From Acinetobacter pittii (GTDB lineage Bacteria; Pseudomonadota; Gammaproteobacteria; Pseudomonadales; Moraxellaceae), in assembly GCF_034064985.1 (NCBI RefSeq), contig NZ_CP139249.1, positions 1,984,001 to 2,048,000 on the forward strand: a DNA stretch of 64,000 bases. The letters are read 5' to 3'. The position numbers and the translations under genes were made by a program. Position 1 is the stretch's first letter, and each line of letters opens with the position of its first letter. The notes beneath the pieces are model-generated. The model was not told where the DNA came from. It worked only from the letters and a program-made list of their open reading frames with translations, and did not search any database. This document shows positions 52,060-61,330 of this stretch, piece by piece.

Positions 52060-53925
52060 TTATTTAATTTTTGCATGTGATTTTAAATATTGGCTGTAAT
52101 CTTCCAATATTTGTTGACCACGTGATTGGCGATAAAGTTGTTTTAACTGTTGTAACTGATCGGCAGGAATGGCATTTACAGCTGATGAATTTACATTTGA
52201 AACTGCAACTACTACAAGCTCATTTGGTAAGTTTGCTGTTGTAACAGACCACATACCTGGTTTAGGTGTAGCTAAGCTAAATGCAGCACGTTCAATTTCG
52301 CGTTTTAAACCTTGTGATCGAGTAAACACACCAGCTGACTCAAATGCGACTTTGTTTTTAGCAACCACTTGGTCTGCAGGTTGAGTTTTAAACTCAGTCA
52401 ACATAGTAGCAATTTTTGCTTGAGCAGCCTTACGCGCTTTTTCATCGATAACTTTTGCTTTTGCTTCATTCATCGCTTGCGCTAATGGTTTTACACCAGC
52501 TGCGTGGTAATCACGTACTTTAACCCATACCGTATCACCATTCGCTAACTGAATATTAGAGGAAGTATTACGGTCACCATTCTTCACATCATCATTAAAT
52601 AATTTAATTTTGACACTTGGATCGCTTAAATATGGATTTTGAGTAGCTAAAGTTACACCATTTAATGATTCAACTTTTGTACCTTTTACTTCTTGAACAA
52701 CAGCTTCTAAAGAATCATTGCCAACAATCGTTTCATTCAAACTATTTACGGTATCTGAATAAACGGTCGCAACTTTATTCTTTTCAACCTCAGCAGTTAA
52801 ACGAGCCTTCTCAGCTTCAAATGAAGGGATTTGGTTAGCTTGAGTTTCTGCTTCAATAATATGATAACCATATTGTGTTTTTACTGGCTGTGAAACTTGT
52901 CCATTTTTCAAACTTAAAACAGTTTTATCAAATGCATCCGAGAAAACACCTGGTGCATATGCTTCAACTAAGCCGCCTTTTGCTTTTGAACTAGGATCTT
53001 CAGAGAACTGCGATGCAGCTTGTGCAAATGAAAGACCACCTTGAATTTTCGCATAAACTTCTTTTGCAAGCTTTTGAGCTGCTGCATCATCACGAGCATC
53101 AGTAGTAATTAAAATATGCTTTACAGTTCGTTTAGCATCTTTTTTCTGAGTTTCAACAAACTTTGCATAGGCTTGCTGAAGTTCAGCTTCAGTTGCAGGA
53201 GCTGGTTTAGCCACCATTGAAGGAGATAACACAACATAATCCACATCAACCGAAGCTTGTTGCTTAAATTCATTTTGATGCTTGTTGTAATAATCTGTAG
53301 CTTCTTGATTAGACGCAGTTAAGCCTGTTTTATAACTATCTAATTTAATACTAGCTAAATGTAAAGTACGTTGTTCAGTTTGCAAATTCGCGATTTGCAT
53401 AAGATCAACTTTACTTACTAGAGAGTAATCAGCAAATGTAGAAGTTAACATTTTTAAAGCATGATCTTGACGTAGGCTTGAAATTAAACCTTGGCTTGTC
53501 ATGCCGATAGAACGTAAATAATTTTCATAGAGTTTTTGTGAGAATTGACCATTCTCTTGCAAACTAGGCTGTTGAGCTAACATTTGCTCAATTTGAGTAT
53601 CACTCAAAGAAATACCTAATTTTTCCGCTTGCTGAATTAACAAATTACGCGACACTAAAATATCAAGTGCCTTAGCCTGAATGACAGGCAAATTAAGTAA
53701 ACTCTCATCACCTTTAACAGCAGCTAAATATTGTTGTTTGTAAGACTGAGTTAAAGTTTCAAGGTCTTTTTTAGATATTTCTTGGCCGTTTACTGTCTTT
53801 GCAACATCAGCCTTGTTTCCCCTATTAAAATATCCTTCAATACCTACAAGTGCTAAAGGGGTCAAAAACAAAATTAGAAGGACTTTGCCGAGCCAACCCT
53901 TAATGACTGTACGAAACGATTCCAT
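52060..53925 (-). CDS. ppiD: Periplasmic folding chaperone PpiD
   Basis: A 621-residue membrane-anchored chaperone. One N-terminal membrane helix (KVLLILFLTPLALVGIEGYF), a SurA-N-like helical domain, then a parvulin domain at about 265-365 with VKHILITTDARDDAAAQKLA, FSEDPSSKAKGGLVEAYAPG and TQYGYHIIEAE, and a large C-terminal helical domain. It helps outer-membrane protein folding near the Sec translocon. Start ATG 53925. Upstream is hupB, the conserved order seen in enterics (hupB-ppiD). Confidence 0.94.
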   Translation of the reverse strand: MESFRTVIKGWLGKVLLILFLTPLALVGIEGYFNRGNKADVAKTVNGQEISKKDLETLTQSYKQQYLAAVKGDESLLNLPVIQAKALDILVSRNLLIQQAEKLGISLSDTQIEQMLAQQPSLQENGQFSQKLYENYLRSIGMTSQGLISSLRQDHALKMLTSTFADYSLVSKVDLMQIANLQTEQRTLHLASIKLDSYKTGLTASNQEATDYYNKHQNEFKQQASVDVDYVVLSPSMVAKPAPATEAELQQAYAKFVETQKKDAKRTVKHILITTDARDDAAAQKLAKEVYAKIQGGLSFAQAASQFSEDPSSKAKGGLVEAYAPGVFSDAFDKTVLSLKNGQVSQPVKTQYGYHIIEAETQANQIPSFEAEKARLTAEVEKNKVATVYSDTVNSLNETIVGNDSLEAVVQEVKGTKVESLNGVTLATQNPYLSDPSVKIKLFNDDVKNGDRNTSSNIQLANGDTVWVKVRDYHAAGVKPLAQAMNEAKAKVIDEKARKAAQAKIATMLTEFKTQPADQVVAKNKVAFESAGVFTRSQGLKREIERAAFSLATPKPGMWSVTTANLPNELVVVAVSNVNSSAVNAIPADQLQQLKQLYRQSRGQQILEDYSQYLKSHAKIK

Positions 53926-54017
53926 AAGTATTCCAATATTTTATTTCGAGGAGAATTTTAACTGAAAAACCACAATCAATGAATGAGCAATATTGGTCAA
54001 TTCAGATTTTTAATAAA

Positions 54018-54041
54018 AAACGCGCCTATATTGGCGCGTTT
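54018..54041 (-). terminator. Intrinsic terminator of hupB
   Basis: A 9-bp stem AAACGCGCC / GGCGCGTTT with 6-nt loop and TTTTTTATT on the minus strand, 16 nt after the hupB stop. Confidence 0.9.
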
Positions 54042-54056
54042 ATTCATCTTAAAAGA

Positions 54057-54329
54057 TTAAGCTACTGAATCTTTAAGACCTTTACCAGCTTTGAAGCTTG
54101 GTACTTTTGTTGCTTTAATTTGAAGCTCTTCACCAGTTTTAGGGTTACGACCAGTACGTGCAGCACGTTCTTTAACACTGAAAGTACCAAAACCAACTAA
54201 AGTTACTGTGTCACCTTTTTTAAGTGCTTCAGTAATTGACGCAATTGTCGCATCGAGTGCCTTGCCTGCATCAGTCTTAGATACTCCCCCTTTTTCAGCA
54301 ATTGCATCGATTAATTCTGATTTATTCAT
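54057..54329 (-). CDS. hupB: DNA-binding protein HU
   Basis: A 90-residue HU-type protein (DNABII family). [20 protein letters not shown] starts the helical half, and the DNA-intercalating arm contains [20 protein letters not shown] and the Pro of GRNP. It compacts and bends DNA as a dimer. Start ATG 54329 with GAGGA upstream (spaced 7-8). Single gene with terminator before ppiD. Confidence 0.97.
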   Translation of the reverse strand: MNKSELIDAIAEKGGVSKTDAGKALDATIASITEALKKGDTVTLVGFGTFSVKERAARTGRNPKTGEELQIKATKVPSFKAGKGLKDSVA

Positions 54330-54498
54330 GAATAAAACATCCTCTTAATATCGTTTGTTTAAGGTCCAAGGCTATAGTTTAAAAGGCCATGACGCCTTTA
54401 TAGCAATGCTTTAGGGGAAAACGCAATACTAGAGCAGGGCTTTTAGCAAAAATAAATGCTAAAAAACTGTTATATATTTGCTAAATCCCAACATTTTT

Positions 54499-54954
54499 TT
54501 ACTTTTTATTCAATTTTGCTTTCAACTGCTGGTTTTCTTCTATTAAAGCATCCACCTTAATATGCAGTTGTACAAGCAGCTGTTCAATGTGTTGTAAATC
54601 CTTCGGAGTGACTAATCCTATTCGGTTTAAAGAATGATTAACACTCGTATCAAGAATCTTCTCTACCTTATCTTTTGTTTCAGATACAGATTCTTTAGCT
54701 TTTTCTGTAACTTTACCTACAGTATTATCGGCTAAGTCCCCAGTTTTTGACTCTAACTCTTCACCAACTTTGACCAAGGAATCAAAGAGTTTGTTGCCCT
54801 CTTCTTCGGCACGTGAAAATGCCCCTAGTCCCGCCAACCAAATTTGCTTAGTATACTTTCTAAAATCTAAAGCAGATTTTCTTGAACCTCTTGATTTTAA
54901 TTTATTTTTTTCTTCTGACTCTTCTGTCTGGTTATCTATATTTGCATTATCCAT
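54499..54954 (-). CDS. Phasin / polyhydroxyalkanoate granule-associated protein
   Basis: A 151-residue protein of the PhaF/PhaI phasin type. The N-terminal motif FRKYTKQIWLAGLGAFSRAE, followed by EGNKLFDSLVKVGEELE, is the granule-binding helix. The middle is a Lys/Thr-rich helix (TVGKVTEKAKESVSETKDKV) and the C-terminus a coiled coil (QHIEQLLVQLHIKVDALIEE). It would cover polyester granules. No PHA synthase lies adjacent; it may have a more general role in stress or membranes. Confidence 0.85.
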   Translation of the reverse strand: MDNANIDNQTEESEEKNKLKSRGSRKSALDFRKYTKQIWLAGLGAFSRAEEEGNKLFDSLVKVGEELESKTGDLADNTVGKVTEKAKESVSETKDKVEKILDTSVNHSLNRIGLVTPKDLQHIEQLLVQLHIKVDALIEENQQLKAKLNKK

Positions 54955-55162
54955 TAATCTAAACTCCTAATCAGATGAGAGAAATGATGACTGATTTGAC
55001 CACAAAATATTTCTATAATATCAAAGTAAAGACTTGATCCATTTACAAAACTGTTCTACAAAGCAATTAAGTCATGTAAATATATTTAACACGACATTGT
55101 GTTAAGTTTGGGATAGGATGTCCCATTCTTCAATTAATTGCTATTTGTAAGGATAAACTTTT

Positions 55163-55810
55163 ATGAGTGAAACGCAACAAAGACAAAAACATCCGCGTCT
55201 GTTGCTGAATATTGTCCTAATTATTTTAGAAACTTTCTTTTCATTTATTCTCACCCACGATGGTGCTCTTCGCTTGCAAGCGAAAAAGTTTATCTTAAAC
55301 AAAACAACAATTCGCATTAACAGCTATCTGCCTTTTTTTGACTTCTATGTTCAATTTACAGAGAAAGGCTTGTTATTCGACATCCACTCTTTTGACAGAC
55401 GTATTGATCTTGAAATCAATAGTACTCTCGTTGACCTCATTAAAATTTTCGGTTTTTCAAATCAGCGTAGTCTTAACAATATGCGTATTGATGGAGATGA
55501 GGAAACTAAAAAGGAACTTCTAGATTTAATTTCTCACTTAACATTACCTAAGTTACTTGCAGACTGGAAACAATGGTTCAATGCAGTTGATGATGAAGCT
55601 GAAACACTTGCTTCGCATAAAAAAATTGCACCTTTACTTGAAAAAATTGATCAACAACGATCAGAAATCAATTCACTTCATGTGGAAATTAAACAATATC
55701 AAAATCGAATTACCCGTTTACAGCGACGCCAACGAAACATTAACCTCTCCTTTGGTATAATTAGCCTAATATTTATTGCTTATTTCATATATAATTTGTG
55801 GGTTGTTTAA
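55163..55810 (+). CDS. Membrane protein with UbiJ/SCP2-like layout, uncharacterised
   Basis: A 215-residue protein. Possible domains: N-terminal hydrophobic segment (LLLNIVLIILETFFSFIL, residues about 13-30), an alpha/beta domain at about 35-125 (LQAKKFILNKTTIRINSYLP, ending RIDGDEETKKELLDLISHL) that recalls the SCP2-like core of UbiJ, a coiled coil at about 160-195 (IDQQRSEINSLHVEIKQYQN), and a C-terminal membrane helix (INLSFGIISLIFIAYFIYNL). Naming remains tentative. Stand-alone, 109 nt upstream of iscR on the same strand. Confidence 0.6.
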   Translation: MSETQQRQKHPRLLLNIVLIILETFFSFILTHDGALRLQAKKFILNKTTIRINSYLPFFDFYVQFTEKGLLFDIHSFDRRIDLEINSTLVDLIKIFGFSNQRSLNNMRIDGDEETKKELLDLISHLTLPKLLADWKQWFNAVDDEAETLASHKKIAPLLEKIDQQRSEINSLHVEIKQYQNRITRLQRRQRNINLSFGIISLIFIAYFIYNLWVV

Positions 55811-55856
55811 TTTATTTTTCCATTTTGTTCCTATACTTGAATTAAAAATAAAAAAA

Positions 55857-55886
55857 CTTGACTATTTTAGTCGGGATTCATAAAAT
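55857..55886 (+). promoter_or_regulatory. iscR promoter with type I IscR site
   Basis: TTGACT (55858-55863) and TAAAAT (55881-55886) are 17 nt apart, a strong sigma-70 promoter. The -35 and spacer (55857-55875, CTTGACTATTTTAGTCGGG) match the type I IscR core YYGACTRWWWYAGTCRRS throughout, so 2Fe-2S IscR would repress its own operon. Confidence 0.85.
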
Positions 55887-55919
55887 CCTATTATCTAGTC
55901 TTAACATGTGTATCGAATC

Positions 55920-56393
55920 ATGCGCCTTACAACTCGCGGTCGCTACGCAGTGACTGCTCTACTTGATTTAGCTTTGCAGCCAACTGAACAAACGATCACG
56001 CTCGCCGAAATTGCCGCACGCCAATCCATTTCAGTTGCTTATTTAGAACAGTTATTCGCAAAACTTAAGCGTCATGGGTTAGTTTCTAGTGTTCGTGGTG
56101 CAAATGGTGGTTATCATTTGGCTCGAAATGCTGATGAAATTACTGTGTTAGAAATTATTGAAGCCGTAAATGAAACCGTTGACGCAACACGTTGTGACCA
56201 TAAAGGTAACTGCCAGAATGGTGCAATGTGTCTCACTCACGATTTATGGCAAGAACTCTCTCATCATATTGCCGACTATTTAGCAAAAATCTCTCTTGCC
56301 GATCTCATTAGCCGAGACAACGTTCAAACTGTTGCATTACGCCAAAATGTGACTGGCACAGATTCAGCTCTTTTATCGGGTACAGGTATTTGA
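55920..56393 (+). CDS. iscR: Iron-sulfur cluster regulator IscR
   Basis: A 157-residue Rrf2-type regulator from ATG 55920 ([19 protein letters not shown]). The winged helix includes [20 protein letters not shown] and [14 protein letters not shown]. Three cluster ligands Cys are in [20 protein letters not shown], spaced as in IscR. It senses the 2Fe-2S state and represses the isc operon when loaded. An upstream type I site covers the promoter. One nt separates it from iscS. ATG is preferred to GTG 55908. Confidence 0.96.
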   Translation: MRLTTRGRYAVTALLDLALQPTEQTITLAEIAARQSISVAYLEQLFAKLKRHGLVSSVRGANGGYHLARNADEITVLEIIEAVNETVDATRCDHKGNCQNGAMCLTHDLWQELSHHIADYLAKISLADLISRDNVQTVALRQNVTGTDSALLSGTGI

Positions 56394-56394
56394 T

Positions 56395-57612
56395 ATGAAA
56401 CGTCCAATTTATCTTGATTACGCAGCAACCACTCCAGTAGATCCGCAAGTTGCAGAACGTATGATGGAGTGTTTAACTTTCGACGGTACCTTTGGTAATG
56501 CTGCGTCTCGTTCCCACGCTTATGGCTGGCAGGCAGAAGAAAAAGTTGAATATGCACGTGAGCAAGTAGCAAATTTAATTAAAGCTGATCCACGTGAAAT
56601 CGTTTGGACTTCTGGTGCAACTGAATCAGACAACCTTGCCCTTAAAGGTGTAGCTCAATTCTATGCATCTAAAGGCAAACATATCATTACAAGTAAAATT
56701 GAACATAAAGCTGTTCTAGATCCTTGTCGTGAATTAGAAGAACAAGGTTTTGAAATTACTTATTTAGAGCCAGAGCCACAAACAGGTTTAATTACTCCTG
56801 AAATGGTTAATGCTGCCCTTCGCCCAGATACTATTCTTGTTTCACTGATGATGGTAAACAATGAAATTGGTACAGTTACAGACGTAGCAGCGATTGGTGA
56901 ATTAACACGTGCCAATAAAACATTCTTTCATGTAGATGCAGCACAAGCGGCTGGTAAAGTCGAAATTGATTTATCTACTATGAAAATTGACCTTATGAGT
57001 TTCTCTGCTCATAAAATTTATGGTCCAAAAGGTATCGGTGCATTATACGTACGTCGTAGTCCACGTGTGCGCTTAAAAGCACAAATTCATGGCGGTGGTC
57101 ATGAGCGTGGTATGCGTTCTGGTACTTTAGCGACTCACCAAATTGTAGGTATGGGTGAAGCTTTTGAAATTGCTGGCAAAACAATGCAAGCAGAACAAGA
57201 GCGTATCCGTAAGCTTCGCGACAAGCTTTGGAATGGTTTACAAGATCTTGAACAAGTTTTCTTGAACGGCCACCCAACTCAAAACGTTGCTAACTATTTA
57301 AATGTCAGCTTTAACTTTGTTGAAGGTGAATCTTTAATGATGTCTCTTAAAGATGCTGCGGTATCAAGTGGTTCTGCTTGTACTTCTGCAACCTTAGAGC
57401 CTTCATATGTTCTTCGCGCATTAGGTTTATCTGATGAGTTAGCACACAGTTCAATCCGCTTTAGTTTTGGTAAATACACAACTGAAGAAGATATTGATCA
57501 CGTGCTTACAATTACCAAAGCCGCTGTTGAGAAATTACGTGAACTTTCTCCGCTTTGGGATATGTATAAAGAAGGTATTGATCTTTCTACAGTTGAATGG
57601 GCTGAACACTAA
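56395..57612 (+). CDS. iscS: Cysteine desulfurase IscS
   Basis: A 405-residue class V aminotransferase-fold enzyme. PLP lysine in [13 protein letters not shown], the mobile catalytic Cys in [20 protein letters not shown], and [14 protein letters not shown] at the N-terminus. It takes sulfur from cysteine and hands it to IscU. Second gene of the isc operon. Confidence 0.98.
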   Translation: MKRPIYLDYAATTPVDPQVAERMMECLTFDGTFGNAASRSHAYGWQAEEKVEYAREQVANLIKADPREIVWTSGATESDNLALKGVAQFYASKGKHIITSKIEHKAVLDPCRELEEQGFEITYLEPEPQTGLITPEMVNAALRPDTILVSLMMVNNEIGTVTDVAAIGELTRANKTFFHVDAAQAAGKVEIDLSTMKIDLMSFSAHKIYGPKGIGALYVRRSPRVRLKAQIHGGGHERGMRSGTLATHQIVGMGEAFEIAGKTMQAEQERIRKLRDKLWNGLQDLEQVFLNGHPTQNVANYLNVSFNFVEGESLMMSLKDAAVSSGSACTSATLEPSYVLRALGLSDELAHSSIRFSFGKYTTEEDIDHVLTITKAAVEKLRELSPLWDMYKEGIDLSTVEWAEH

Positions 57613-57679
57613 TTCATTGAAATTAGTGTTTTTACCCTCATATTAATATTAGGCTGACCCCGAGGTTTGGAGAAGCGAA

Positions 57680-58066
57680 ATGGCTTATAGCGAAAAGGTA
57701 ATTGATCATTACGAAAATCCACGTAATGTTGGTGTTTTAGATAAAAACTCTGAAAATGTAGGTACAGGAATGGTGGGTGCACCTGCATGTGGCGACGTGA
57801 TGCGTTTACAAATTCAAGTAAACGATAGCGGCGTGATTGAAGAAGCACGCTTTAAAACTTATGGCTGTGGTTCTGCAATTGCATCAAGTTCCCTTGTAAC
57901 TGAGTGGTTAAAAGGTAAAACTCTTGATGAAGCTCAAGCGATCAAAAATATTGATATCGCAACTGAGCTTGCACTTCCACCAGTAAAAGTTCACTGCTCT
58001 GTACTAGCTGAAGATGCAATTAAAGCTGCGATTGATGATTACCGCAGTAAAAAATCTAAAGCTTAA
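57680..58066 (+). CDS. iscU: Iron-sulfur cluster scaffold IscU
   Basis: A 128-residue scaffold. Three assembly Cys are in GAPACGDVMRLQI, FKTYGCGSAIASSS and VKVHCSVLAEDA; the LPPVKVHC chaperone-recognition motif for HscA is intact. ATG 57680 after TTTGGAG. It builds the 2Fe-2S and 4Fe-4S clusters with sulfur from IscS. Confidence 0.98.
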   Translation: MAYSEKVIDHYENPRNVGVLDKNSENVGTGMVGAPACGDVMRLQIQVNDSGVIEEARFKTYGCGSAIASSSLVTEWLKGKTLDEAQAIKNIDIATELALPPVKVHCSVLAEDAIKAAIDDYRSKKSKA

Positions 58067-58096
58067 TTTGTTACCATTGTAAACGTTGGAGTTTTC

Positions 58097-58417
58097 ATGA
58101 TTCATTTAACTGAAAATGCTGCGACTCATATTAACAATTACCTTAAAAACCGAGGTAAGGGTGAAGGCATTCGCGTGGGTGTGAAAACTTCTGGTTGTTC
58201 TGGATTGGCTTATGTTCTCGAATTTGTTGATTCTATCGATGAACATGACCAAGTTTTCGAACAATTTGGCGTTAAGGTTGTTGTAGATCCAAAAAGCTTA
58301 GTCTATTTAGAAGGCTTAGAAATGGACTACGTTAAGAACGGCCTTAATGAAGGGTTCGAATTTAACAATCCTAATAAGAAAGGTGAATGTGGTTGCGGTG
58401 AGTCTTTCACTGTATAA
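58097..58417 (+). CDS. iscA: A-type iron-sulfur carrier IscA
   Basis: A 106-residue A-type carrier. The conserved Cys are in [15 protein letters not shown] and [11 protein letters not shown]. It accepts and delivers iron-sulfur clusters to apoproteins. Start ATG 58097 after TTGGAG. A hairpin follows the gene, separating iscRSUA from hscBA-fdx. Confidence 0.97.
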   Translation: MIHLTENAATHINNYLKNRGKGEGIRVGVKTSGCSGLAYVLEFVDSIDEHDQVFEQFGVKVVVDPKSLVYLEGLEMDYVKNGLNEGFEFNNPNKKGECGCGESFTV

Positions 58418-58442
58418 CCCACTTCTCCTTCCATCCTTTTCA

Positions 58443-58475
58443 TTAAAACAGTGTCTTTTTATAGCACTGTTTTAA
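58443..58475 (+). terminator. Hairpin inside the isc operon
   Basis: An 11-bp perfect stem TTAAAACAGTG / CACTGTTTTAA with an 11-nt loop between iscA and hscB, 25 nt after iscA. The T-run is internal to the right arm; this could cause partial termination or define an RNA-processing point. Confidence 0.6.
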
Positions 58476-58505
58476 TGTATTTAATTAACGTGGACCTCCT
58501 TTCTA

Positions 58506-59024
58506 ATGAATCATTTTGAGTTGTTCAATTTACCCGTAGAACTCGATATCGATTTGGCGAGCTTAAAATCTAGCTTCTTAAGCTTGCAGCAGCAATATCA
58601 TCCAGATAAAGCAGAAGATAAAGATCAGGCGTTGATCAAATCAAGTGAAATCAATCAAGCTTTTAAAGTTCTGTCGCAAGTAGATAGCCGCGCTGCTTAT
58701 CTTCTAGCATTAAAAAAGCAAGACCATCACCTCGATCAATCTATTAGTGATTTTGAATTTCTGCAATCAGCTCTAGAACTTCGTGAACAACTTGATGAAG
58801 CAACTTCACAAGAGCATTTAAGCACTCTTAAACAAGAAGTGTTTCAGTGGATTGATGGTTTAGTTCGCGAATTTAAAATTGATTACTCAGATGAAGACTG
58901 GGGTGAAGCTCGAGATACTGTACGTAAATTACGTTTCTTTCAGCGCGTTCTTAACGATATTGAAAAAGCAGAAGATCAATTGTTGGATGATGAAGACAAC
59001 TTTGATTTAGATGACGATTTTTAA
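58506..59024 (+). CDS. hscB: Iron-sulfur co-chaperone HscB
   Basis: A 172-residue J-domain protein. The HPD motif is in QQQYHPDKAEDKDQA, and the C-terminal helical bundle binds IscU. The last residues are Asp/Glu-rich (EDQLLDDEDNFDLDDDF). It brings IscU to HscA and stimulates its ATPase. ATG 58506 has no strong ribosome-binding site. Follows the iscA hairpin by 30 nt. Confidence 0.95.
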   Translation: MNHFELFNLPVELDIDLASLKSSFLSLQQQYHPDKAEDKDQALIKSSEINQAFKVLSQVDSRAAYLLALKKQDHHLDQSISDFEFLQSALELREQLDEATSQEHLSTLKQEVFQWIDGLVREFKIDYSDEDWGEARDTVRKLRFFQRVLNDIEKAEDQLLDDEDNFDLDDDF

Positions 59025-59061
59025 TTTGCTTTTTTCAATTTATATTCAAAGGATTTAACTC

Positions 59062-60921
59062 ATGGCACTTTTGCAAATTGCTGAACCGGGTCAATCCAGT
59101 GCCCCACATCAACACCGCATTGCGATTGGTATCGACCTAGGAACAACACATTCTCTAGTTGCGACAGTGTTATCAGGCAAACCAAAAGTCCTCAACGACG
59201 AAAAAGAAAGAAGACTTCTTCCCTCTATTGTGCACTATGGAAGTGATATCACTCACTATGGTGAAGAAGCAAAGCCTTTCATTATTGCTGATCCAAAAAA
59301 TACAATCGTTTCTGTAAAACGTTTTATGGGACGTTCAAAAGCAGATATCAAATTTCAACACCCTTATGATTTAGTGGGTTCTGAAAATGAGATGCCAGCT
59401 TTCGAGACACGTTCTGGTCGCAAAACGCCTGTTGAAATTTCAGCTGAAATTTTAAAACAACTAAAAGAACGTGCTGAATCTAGCTTACAAAATCCAGTAA
59501 ATGGAGCTGTAATTACTGTTCCCGCTTACTTTGATGAAGCTCAGCGCCAAGCGACACGTGATGCTGCGCAGCTTGCTGGTTTAAATGTATTACGTCTTCT
59601 AAATGAACCAACGGCAGCTGCTGTGGCTTATGGTTTAGACCAAGAAACCAATTTAGCTACAGATCACAACTATGTGATTTATGACTTAGGGGGTGGTACT
59701 TTTGACGTATCAATCCTACGTTTCTCACAAGGTGTCTTTGAAGTATTAGCTACTGGTGGCCATACTGCTTTAGGTGGTGATGACTTAGACCGTCTTATTG
59801 TTAAATGGGCTAAAAAACAGCTAAACATTGATACGCTAAGCGATGAAAACTATGCCGTATTTATTGTGGCTGCTCGTCAAGCTAAAGAACAATTATCAAC
59901 TCAAGATTCAGTTGAATTAAAGTTACTCGAAGCAACTCTCACACTAGATCGCTCTACATTTGAAAGCATTATTCAAGTAGCATTAGACAAAACGATTAGT
60001 GTTTGTAAGCGTGTACTGCGTGATGCAAAACTTGAATTATCAGATATTCAAAATGTTGTTTTGGTAGGTGGTTCTACTCGCTCTTATGCTGTTCAGCAAG
60101 CAGTTCGCAATGTATTTAACCAAGAACCACTTTGCACGATTAATCCAGATGAAGTAGTAGCGATTGGTGCTTCTATTACAGCTAATCAATTAATTGGAAA
60201 CAGTCAAGACGGCTCACTACTTTTAGATGTTACTCCTCTTTCTCTTGGTTTAGAAACCATGGGTGGATTAGTGGAGCGTCTTATTTCTCGTAACACAGCT
60301 ATTCCTGTCGCCCGCCGTCAAGAGTTTACTACTTATCAAGATGGCCAAACAGCCATGCTTATTCATGTAGTTCAAGGTGAGCGAGATTTAGTCGAGCATT
60401 GTCGATCATTAGGAAGATTTGTTCTTCATGGCATCCCTCCAATGACTGCTGGTCAAGCACGTATTGAAGTTACCTTTCAAGTAGATGCAGATGGCTTACT
60501 CACAGTTTCAGCTCGTGAAACAACTTCAGGTGTACAAGCCCAAATTGATATTAAACCATCTTATGGTTTATCAGAGTCTGACACTGAACGCTTATTAATT
60601 GAAGGTTTCCAGCACGCGGAAGAAGATAAAAATCTGCGTCATTTAAAAGAAACCAAAGTTGAGGCCCAACGTGAACTTGAAGCATTAGAACAAGCTTTGA
60701 AAGTAGATGCTGATTTACTCAATAATGAGCAACTCGAAGCACTTAAAGCCGCTGAAAATTCGCTTAAAGTACAACTTGAAAGTAATGATATTCAAGCAAT
60801 TGAAAAAGCTGTAGAACAACTTAAAGTACATAGTGATGGTTTTGCTGCACTACGTATGAATCGACATATTGACCACGCCTTAAAAGGTACAAAACTTGAA
60901 GATTGGTCAAATTCAAACTAA
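59062..60921 (+). CDS. hscA: Iron-sulfur chaperone HscA (Hsp70)
   Basis: A 619-residue Hsp70 homologue. [15 protein letters not shown] (phosphate 1), [13 protein letters not shown] (phosphate 2) and [17 protein letters not shown] (adenosine) mark the ATPase domain, followed by [16 protein letters not shown] (substrate domain) and a helical lid. Together with HscB it releases the cluster from IscU. Start ATG 59062 after AAAGGA; no signal peptide. Confidence 0.97.
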   Translation: MALLQIAEPGQSSAPHQHRIAIGIDLGTTHSLVATVLSGKPKVLNDEKERRLLPSIVHYGSDITHYGEEAKPFIIADPKNTIVSVKRFMGRSKADIKFQHPYDLVGSENEMPAFETRSGRKTPVEISAEILKQLKERAESSLQNPVNGAVITVPAYFDEAQRQATRDAAQLAGLNVLRLLNEPTAAAVAYGLDQETNLATDHNYVIYDLGGGTFDVSILRFSQGVFEVLATGGHTALGGDDLDRLIVKWAKKQLNIDTLSDENYAVFIVAARQAKEQLSTQDSVELKLLEATLTLDRSTFESIIQVALDKTISVCKRVLRDAKLELSDIQNVVLVGGSTRSYAVQQAVRNVFNQEPLCTINPDEVVAIGASITANQLIGNSQDGSLLLDVTPLSLGLETMGGLVERLISRNTAIPVARRQEFTTYQDGQTAMLIHVVQGERDLVEHCRSLGRFVLHGIPPMTAGQARIEVTFQVDADGLLTVSARETTSGVQAQIDIKPSYGLSESDTERLLIEGFQHAEEDKNLRHLKETKVEAQRELEALEQALKVDADLLNNEQLEALKAAENSLKVQLESNDIQAIEKAVEQLKVHSDGFAALRMNRHIDHALKGTKLEDWSNSN

Positions 60922-60938
60922 AGGTATAGGTGATCAAT

Positions 60939-61277
60939 ATGCCCCGTATTAAAGTACTTCCTCACGCTCAATTTTGTCCTGAAGGTGCAGAATTTGAAGT
61001 TGAACAAAATGCAAATCTTTGCCAAAGTTTGCTTGATCGAGGAATTAAAATCGAACACGCATGTGACATGTCATGTGCTTGCACTACCTGTCACGTAGTA
61101 GTTCGTAAAGGTTTTGATAGCCTAGAAGAAATGGATGATGTTGAAGCAGATCTTTTAGATCGCGCTTGGGGCCTTGAACCAGATTCTCGCCTCTCATGCC
61201 AAGTAAAAATTGTTGATGAAGATTTAGAAATTGAGATTCCTAAATATACAATCAACCACGCTTCAGAAAATCATTAA
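60939..61277 (+). CDS. fdx: ISC-type 2Fe-2S ferredoxin
   Basis: A 112-residue adrenodoxin-type ferredoxin from ATG 60939 (MPRIKVLPHAQFCPEGA). Cluster Cys are in EHACDMSCACTTCHVVV, with the fourth in SRLSCQVKI. It supplies electrons for cluster assembly. AGGTGA five nt upstream of ATG; the longer frame from 60930 is less likely. Last gene of the isc operon; no iscX follows, a terminator does. Confidence 0.96.
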   Translation: MPRIKVLPHAQFCPEGAEFEVEQNANLCQSLLDRGIKIEHACDMSCACTTCHVVVRKGFDSLEEMDDVEADLLDRAWGLEPDSRLSCQVKIVDEDLEIEIPKYTINHASENH

Positions 61278-61287
61278 TCGAGTTATT

Positions 61288-61316
61288 AAAAAAGCTGCTT
61301 TTAAAGCAGCTTTTTT
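61288..61316. terminator. Bidirectional intrinsic terminator of isc operon
   Basis: An 11-bp perfect stem AAAAAAGCTGC / GCAGCTTTTTT with a 7-nt loop, between convergent fdx and the cyclase gene. Confidence 0.92.
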
Positions 61317-61330
61317 ATGTTTTATAAACT

